DNA from: JADKAV01 sp963818505
GTDB lineage: Bacteria; Actinomycetota; Actinomycetes; S36-B12; UBA10799
Assembly: GCA_963818505.1 (NCBI GenBank)
Contig: CAWFSJ010000005.1
Span: 310,001 to 374,000, forward strand
Length of the DNA stretch: 64,000 nucleotides
Direction of reading: 5' to 3'
Shown here: one piece after another, positions 59,573 through 64,000 of the stretch
Position numbering within the stretch: the first letter of the stretch is position 1
How the letters are laid out: every line of letters starts with the position of its first letter
Made by a program: the position numbers and the translations under genes
The notes under the pieces: model-generated
Seen by the model: the letters and a program-made list of their open reading frames with translations, nothing else
Databases searched by the model: none
Told to the model about the DNA's origin: nothing

Positions 59573-61801
59573 TCAGAAGTGCGCCGGGAGAACCGATCCG
59601 CTGACTTCGCGCATCTGGTCGATGGACAGTTCGATGTCCCCGATCTGCAGGACATCACCGAGCCCCGAGTCCACCACCCCGATCCGCTCGCAGGCGAACC
59701 GGCGAGCACCGCACATCTCGGTGAACCGCAATTCCTCTGAACGGGCCACCACCACGACGGCACGCGCCGCGGACTCGCTGAACAGGAACGTGAACGCATC
59801 CACGCCGTCGGGGATCCACGTCCTCGCCCCGATCCCTGCCCGCATCGCCATCTCCGCCAGGGCCAGACCGACCCCACCGTCGGAGACGTCGTGGGCAGCG
59901 GTGAGCATCCCGTCACGGGAGCCCGCCACCAGGATCTCCGCGAGAACCCGCTCCGCGTCCAGATCGACCTTCGGCGGCATGCCCGTGAGTATGCCCTGCA
60001 GCGATGCCACGGCCGACCCGCCGAACTCCTCGTGGGTACGGCCGAGCAGGTAGATCAACTCCCCGTCCGGACCCCAAGCCATCGGCGTGCGGCGTGCCAC
60101 GTCATCGAACACACCGAGGACACCGACCACAGGCGTCGGGTGGATGGCAGTCTCACCGGTCTGGTTGTAGAAGCTCACGTTCCCGCCGGTCACCGGGATC
60201 TTCAGGTCCAGGCAGGCGTCGGCCAGCCCCGTCACCGCCCGCTCGAACTGCCACATGACGCCCGGGTCCTCCGGTGAGCCGAAGTTCAGGCAGTTGGTGA
60301 CGGCCAGTGGCACCGCGCCGGTGGCGGCCACGTTGCGGTAGGCCTCCGACAGGGCAAGTTGCGTGCCCGAGTACGGGTCGAGTTCGACGAAACGTGCGTT
60401 GCAGTCGGTCGCGATGGCGATGCCGCGGCCTGACTCCTCATCGATGCGGATGATCCCCGCGTCCTCCGGTTGGGCCATCGCGGTGTTGCCACGCACGTAA
60501 CGGTCGTACTGGTCGGTGACCCAGGCTTTGGAGCTGTGATTGGGCGAGGCGAGCAAGGCCAGTAGCGTCTCGCGCGGATCGGTGTGCTCGGGTTGCGTGG
60601 GGACGGCCTGCCGCGGTGCCAACGCCGCGGGCTCGGCGAACGGGCGGTTGTACACCGGCCCGTCGTGGGCGACGGTTCGCGGCGGGACGTCGACAACCAC
60701 CTCGTCGTGCCACTCGATGACCAGTCGGTCGCCGTCGGTCACCTCCCCGATCACGGTTGCTGTGACACCCCACTTCTTGCAGATCGCCATGAATGCGTCG
60801 CCGTTGGCAGGGGTCACGACTGCGCACATGCGCTCCTGCGATTCGCTCATCAGGATCTCTTCGGGGCTCAGCGTCGCGTCGCGCAGCGGCACCCGGTCAA
60901 GCCACACATGCATGCCACCGTCGCCATTACTGGCCATCTCGGAGGTCGCGCAGCTCAGTCCCGCACCGCCCAGATCCTGGATCCCCTCGATGAGGCCGGA
61001 CTTGAGCAGTTCCAGCGTGCATTCGATGAGCAACTTCTCCATGAACGGGTCGCCCACCTGCACGGCGGGGCGCTTGCTGGGTCCGGTTTCGTCGAAGCTC
61101 TCACTGGCCAGCACCGACACCCCGCCAATGCCGTCGCCGCCGGTCAGCGCGCCGTACAGGACGACCAGGTTCCCGGCCCCGCGGGCGCTGCTGACGTGTA
61201 TGTCTTCGTGGCGCATCGCACCGACGCACAACGCGTTGACCAGGGGGTTGGTTTGGTAGCAGGGGTCGAACACAGTCTCCCCGCCGATGTTGGGCAGACC
61301 CAGGCAGTTGCCGTAGCCGCCGACGCCGGAGACCACGCCGTGTACGACCCGGGCGGTGTCGGGTTCTTCGACGGCGCCGAACCGGAGTTGATCCATCACC
61401 GCCAGCGGACGCGCGCCCATGCTCAGGATGTCGCGGACGATCCCGCCCACTCCGGTGGCAGCACCTTGGTACGGCTCGATGTAACTGGGGTGGTTGTGGC
61501 TCTCGGCCTTGAACGTCACCGCCCAACCGTCACCGATGTCCACCACGCCGGCGTTCTCCCCGATCCCGACGAGCAGCGCCTCGGAGGCTGGCGCCTTCTC
61601 ACCGAACTGGCGCAGGTGGACCTTGCTCGACTTGTAGGAGCAGTGCTCGCTCCACATCACCGAATACATGGCAAGTTCGGAACTGGTCGGCCGGCGGCCG
61701 AGGATGTCGCGGATCCGCTGGTATTCGTCCGGCTTCAGGCCGAGGTCGGCGAAGGGTTGCGGGTGGTCGGGGGTCTGGGCGGCGTGCTCGACCGAATCCA
61801 T
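59573..61801 (-). CDS. purL: Phosphoribosylformylglycinamidine synthase subunit II
   Basis: 742 residues, the small PurL that works with separate PurQ and PurS. It carries out ATP-dependent conversion of FGAR to FGAM. Family blocks: MYSVMWSEHCSYKSSKVHLRQF (N-terminal PurL signature), VTFKAESHNHPSYIEPYQGAATGVGGIVRDILSMGARP, GNCLGLPNIGGETVFDPCYQTNPLVNALCVG, IQDLGGAGLSCATSEMASNGDGG, VTNCLNFGSPEDPGVMWQF, PVTGGNVSFYNQT and TAAHDVSDGGVGLALAEMAM. It is downstream of purQ on the same strand but separated by 273 bases containing a 119-bp inverted repeat. Confidence 0.97.
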   Translation of the reverse strand: MDSVEHAAQTPDHPQPFADLGLKPDEYQRIRDILGRRPTSSELAMYSVMWSEHCSYKSSKVHLRQFGEKAPASEALLVGIGENAGVVDIGDGWAVTFKAESHNHPSYIEPYQGAATGVGGIVRDILSMGARPLAVMDQLRFGAVEEPDTARVVHGVVSGVGGYGNCLGLPNIGGETVFDPCYQTNPLVNALCVGAMRHEDIHVSSARGAGNLVVLYGALTGGDGIGGVSVLASESFDETGPSKRPAVQVGDPFMEKLLIECTLELLKSGLIEGIQDLGGAGLSCATSEMASNGDGGMHVWLDRVPLRDATLSPEEILMSESQERMCAVVTPANGDAFMAICKKWGVTATVIGEVTDGDRLVIEWHDEVVVDVPPRTVAHDGPVYNRPFAEPAALAPRQAVPTQPEHTDPRETLLALLASPNHSSKAWVTDQYDRYVRGNTAMAQPEDAGIIRIDEESGRGIAIATDCNARFVELDPYSGTQLALSEAYRNVAATGAVPLAVTNCLNFGSPEDPGVMWQFERAVTGLADACLDLKIPVTGGNVSFYNQTGETAIHPTPVVGVLGVFDDVARRTPMAWGPDGELIYLLGRTHEEFGGSAVASLQGILTGMPPKVDLDAERVLAEILVAGSRDGMLTAAHDVSDGGVGLALAEMAMRAGIGARTWIPDGVDAFTFLFSESAARAVVVVARSEELRFTEMCGARRFACERIGVVDSGLGDVLQIGDIELSIDQMREVSGSVLPAHF

Positions 61802-61886
61802 GGCTTGATTCTAGGTGGGCGGGTCGGTAGGCCCCGGCGGCACGTCGGAAGGTGGTCCGCGCGATCGGCTTGAACCGGTCGGGCCC

Positions 61887-62005
61887 GCGATTGTCGCGTT
61901 GTTGCAGAGGTCCCGCCGCGATTGTGGCGCTGTTGCGGGTTCCCGGACCAGAAACCAGCAACAACACCACACGCGAGAACCAGGACCGGCAACAACGCGA
62001 CAGTC
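61887..62005. repeat. 119-bp nested inverted repeat (family 3), copy 2
   Basis: Outer arms GATTGTCGCGTTGTTGC and GCAACAACGCGACAGTC; inner pair GATTGTGGCGCTGTTGCGGG and CCAGCAACAACACCACACGC. Identical length and design to the copy at 8566-8684. It lies between purL and purQ, in a 273-base gap with no gene. Confidence 0.7.
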
Positions 62006-62074
62006 AAAGCCGACGCCTTTCGGGGACCCGAAGAAGGGCCGGTCGGGCCAAGACCCGCAACCCGGCCGCACCGA

Positions 62075-62743
62075 TCAAACCCCGGCGCGCTCCAACAGCG
62101 ACGTGAACAGGCCCAAACCGTCCGTGCCCGGCCCGGTCAAGGGGTCGATGGCATGCTCCGGGTGCGGCATGAGACCCACGACGTTGCCGGCGGGGTTGGT
62201 GATGCCTGCGATGTCCCGGCGCGAACCGTTCGGGTTGCCACTCACGTAGCGGAAGACCACCCGGCCCTCTGCCTCCAGCCGGTCGAGGGTGGCCTCGTCG
62301 GCGATGTACGAGCCCTCACCGTTCTTGACCGGCACGACGATCTGCGCGTCCGGGTCGAAACCGCGGGTCCAAGCAGTCGCGACGTTCTCCACGCGCAGAG
62401 CCTGGTCCCGGCACACGAAGTGCAGACTCTCGTTGCGTACCAGGGCGCCGGGGAGCAGGTGCGCCTCGCACAGGATCTGGAAGCCGTTGCAGATGCCCAA
62501 AACCGGCATCCCCTTCTCGGCGGCGTCCACGATCTCGCTCATCACGGGCGCAAACCGGGCGATCGCACCGCAGCGCAGGTAGTCACCGTAGGAGAAGCCA
62601 CCGGGCAGCACCACCGCGTCCACCCCCCGCAGGTCGTGGTCGCCATGCCATAGCGCGACCGCCTCGCCGCCCGCGTACTTCACCGCCCGGGCAGCATCGA
62701 CATCGTCAAGGGTTCCCGGGAAGGTGACTACTCCAACGCGCAC
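62075..62743 (-). CDS. purQ: Phosphoribosylformylglycinamidine synthase subunit I (glutaminase)
   Basis: 222 residues from GTG 62743 (VRVGVVTFPGTLDDVDAARAV). Class I glutamine amidotransferase that channels ammonia to PurL. The nucleophile is Cys in GMPVLGICNGFQIL. The oxyanion region is AVVLPGGFSYGDYLRCGAIARF, and the catalytic His/Glu are in GLMPHPEHAIDPLTG. It starts four bases after a universal stress protein gene ends and is probably co-transcribed with it. No purS lies in the expected place directly upstream. Confidence 0.96.
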   Translation of the reverse strand: MRVGVVTFPGTLDDVDAARAVKYAGGEAVALWHGDHDLRGVDAVVLPGGFSYGDYLRCGAIARFAPVMSEIVDAAEKGMPVLGICNGFQILCEAHLLPGALVRNESLHFVCRDQALRVENVATAWTRGFDPDAQIVVPVKNGEGSYIADEATLDRLEAEGRVVFRYVSGNPNGSRRDIAGITNPAGNVVGLMPHPEHAIDPLTGPGTDGLGLFTSLLERAGV

Positions 62744-62747
62744 AACC

Positions 62748-63614
62748 TCACGGTACGACAGCCACCGAGCAGGCAGCCTTGTGCACCACCGCGTGGCTGA
62801 CCGATCCGAGCAGCAGACCCTTGAAACCACCCAGACCACGAGAACCGACCACCAACAGCGCGGCGTTCTGGCTGGCCTTCACCAGGGACTTCACCGGTGA
62901 CCCCTTCATGACTTCCTGGCGGACTTTGACGTCGGGGAAGTCCTCACGGAAACCCGCCATCGCCTCGGAGGTCTCCCGCAGTTCCGCGTTGCCATAGTCG
63001 CGGATCAAGACCTCGGGTTCATAGCTCGGGACCTCGACCATCGACCAGGTCGGCGGAATCTCCCAACTGTGCAGAACGTGCAGGGCCGAGCCTGTGTAAC
63101 TGGCCTGCTCGAAGGCCCACTCCAGCGCCTTCAGGGAATGCGGCGAACCATCGACACCCACCACTATGTCGTGCTGGTCTGTCTGCAACGGGCGTACTAC
63201 GACAGCGGGGCACTTGGCGTGGGTGGCGACCTGCCGTGAGACGCTGCCGAGCAGGAAGCCCGTCAAACCCCCGGACCCGTGGCTGCCCACGACGACCAGG
63301 TTCGCGCCTTCGGAGTGCTTGACCAAGGCCGCCGGCGTCCGGCCGACAAGGATTTCGCCCATGGCGTTGGCGCCCATCTCGGCGGCCACTTTCAAAGCCT
63401 CATCGTTGACGGCGTGCGCTTCCTGGCGCAACTCGTCGAGCAACTCCTCCTGCAGCGTCGAGGACGCACCAATGCCCAGATCGGCCGCGGGCATGGTCCA
63501 CGTCGTGATCACCTCAAGGGTGCGGCCGCGGTCCTTGGCAGCCTTCGCAGCCCACTTCAGTGCGTGTAGCGAACCCTCTGATCCGTCGAAACCGACGATT
63601 ACAGAACCGGACAT
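62748..63614 (-). CDS. Tandem-domain universal stress protein
   Basis: 288 residues from ATG 63614 with GGAGG six bases upstream. Two UspA domains: residues 1-142 (SVIVGFDGSEGSLHALKWAAKAA ... VVGSHGSGGLTGFLLGSVSRQVATHAKCPAVVV) and 147-288 (DIVVGVDGSPHSLKALEWAFEQA ... VVGSRGLGGFKGLLLGSVSHAVVHKAACSVAVV). Both carry the complete G-x2-G-x9-G-S ATP-binding motif, unlike the Usp at 8.7 kb. Such ATP-binding tandem Usps in actinobacteria are linked to dormancy and hypoxia. Its tight coupling to purQ is notable. Confidence 0.93.
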   Translation of the reverse strand: MSGSVIVGFDGSEGSLHALKWAAKAAKDRGRTLEVITTWTMPAADLGIGASSTLQEELLDELRQEAHAVNDEALKVAAEMGANAMGEILVGRTPAALVKHSEGANLVVVGSHGSGGLTGFLLGSVSRQVATHAKCPAVVVRPLQTDQHDIVVGVDGSPHSLKALEWAFEQASYTGSALHVLHSWEIPPTWSMVEVPSYEPEVLIRDYGNAELRETSEAMAGFREDFPDVKVRQEVMKGSPVKSLVKASQNAALLVVGSRGLGGFKGLLLGSVSHAVVHKAACSVAVVP

Positions 63615-63753
63615 GTCCACCCTCCGTCCTCATCACGGCCGGTGGTCCCCAGGCGAACTGCGCCTGCCAGACGCATCGAGCCTTAACCCTCACTTCCACT
63701 CTACGCCCGCAGCGGCTCCCGCGAACAGGTGTCCAGCGCCCAGAAGGCCGGTT

Positions 63754-64000
63754 TCAGCAGGTCCATTCCCCGCCGGTCGAGACGAAGCCGGTGGTCAGGG
63801 CGATGCGCTTGACCTTGCCGTTCTTCAGCACGAACTGCAGTGACGACTTCGGCTTGGCGACCACCCAGATCCGGCCGTTGGTGAAGATGTCGCGGCCCTG
63901 GAACGACCCGGTTGGGAACGCGCTGCGAACCGACGCGGCCGAGGATCCGAGTTCAATGCCGCGGATGGTGCTCGAGGGCTGAATGGCCACGAGTTTGCCC
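63754..64000 (-). CDS. C-terminal end of a hypothetical protein (truncated by window edge)
   Basis: The frame is open to the right edge (GKLVAIQPSSTIRGIELGSSAASVRSAFP...), so this is the last ~81 residues of a longer gene. The visible part is a small alpha/beta unit, GIELGSSAASVRSAFPTGSFQ, followed by strands (RIWVVAKPKSSLQFVLKNGKVKRIALTTG) and a terminal Cys (EWTC*). The motif 'G-I-x-L-G-S/M-S-x-x-x-V' with a helix and sheet is common in secreted actinobacterial proteins with BLIP/SmpA-like folds. That is inference only. Confidence 0.55.
   Translation of the reverse strand, partial: GKLVAIQPSSTIRGIELGSSAASVRSAFPTGSFQGRDIFTNGRIWVVAKPKSSLQFVLKNGKVKRIALTTGFVSTGGEWTC

Noticed and set aside
1..64000. 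Search by eye for tRNA, rRNA, tmRNA, RNase P RNA and SRP RNA.
   Set aside because: No T-loop/acceptor pairing or conserved RNA core was found in any intergenic stretch.
1..64000. Prophage, integrative element or insertion sequence.
   Set aside because: No integrase, transposase, phage structural or conjugation genes are visible. The short repeats lack an internal gene.

Overview
The window is GC-rich (about two thirds G+C), gene-dense DNA with many GTG/TTG starts. It reads as a chromosomal segment of an actinomycete (class Actinomycetia). The best evidence is the block purF - purM - bldC - DUF3073 with a sterol-carrier-like gene beside purF. A RecQ helicase fused to a phosphoribosyltransferase-like domain, a resuscitation/transglycosylase-like secreted protein, and many Sec-secreted proteins of unknown function agree with this. 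I see no rRNA, tRNA, CRISPR array, transposase, integrase or prophage genes.

Layout. 1-9.6 kb: a truncated DUF2075 gene, a large secreted Ig-like protein, a toxin-antitoxin locus whose toxin is frame-broken, a two-gene unit of unknown function, a secretory-type lipase and a tandem universal stress protein. 9.6-17 kb: an APC permease, a candidate 53-residue protein with its own terminator, lysA, a secreted DUF4091/RTX protein split by a frameshift, and a secreted Ca-binding-repeat protein. 17-33.9 kb: TY-Chap protein, DHA2-type MFS exporter, M1 peptidase, a MarR/LtrA divergent pair with a palindromic operator, BASS transporter, PEP carboxylase, RecQ-PRTase, CDF transporter, secreted EEP phosphodiesterase, ACT protein, xylulokinase and an NTF2-like protein. 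34-46.8 kb: diguanylate cyclase, GH3 glycosidase, two alpha/beta hydrolases, a PepSY-like secreted protein, M15 peptidase lipoprotein + EamA exporter, Drr-type ABC exporter and a transglycosylase. 46.8-64 kb: gamma-glutamyltransferase, thioredoxin, DUF3073, bldC, two collagen-like secreted paralogues, purM, purF, a frame-broken streptogramin-lyase-like propeller, SCP-like protein, malic enzyme, TrkA/TrkH potassium uptake, purL, purQ and another universal stress protein.

How the genes fit together. Three de novo purine steps (PurF, PurM, PurL/PurQ) lie within 13 kb. PEP carboxylase and malic enzyme give anaplerotic and reverse C4-C3 flux. LysA supplies lysine. A strong theme is export: at least nine Sec or lipoprotein precursors are encoded.

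The most unusual content is non-coding. There are four families of inverted-repeat elements. A 69-bp hairpin occurs seven times, and its 18-nt loop is found in both orientations while its outer flanks keep one orientation. A 47-bp hairpin occurs three times, two of them in a 112-bp tandem duplication. A 119-bp nested inverted repeat occurs twice, and a fourth pair lies at 4.6 kb. A second theme is several single-base frame breaks, mostly in homopolymers, in four genes. These are either real decay or consensus errors and affect how those genes should be read.
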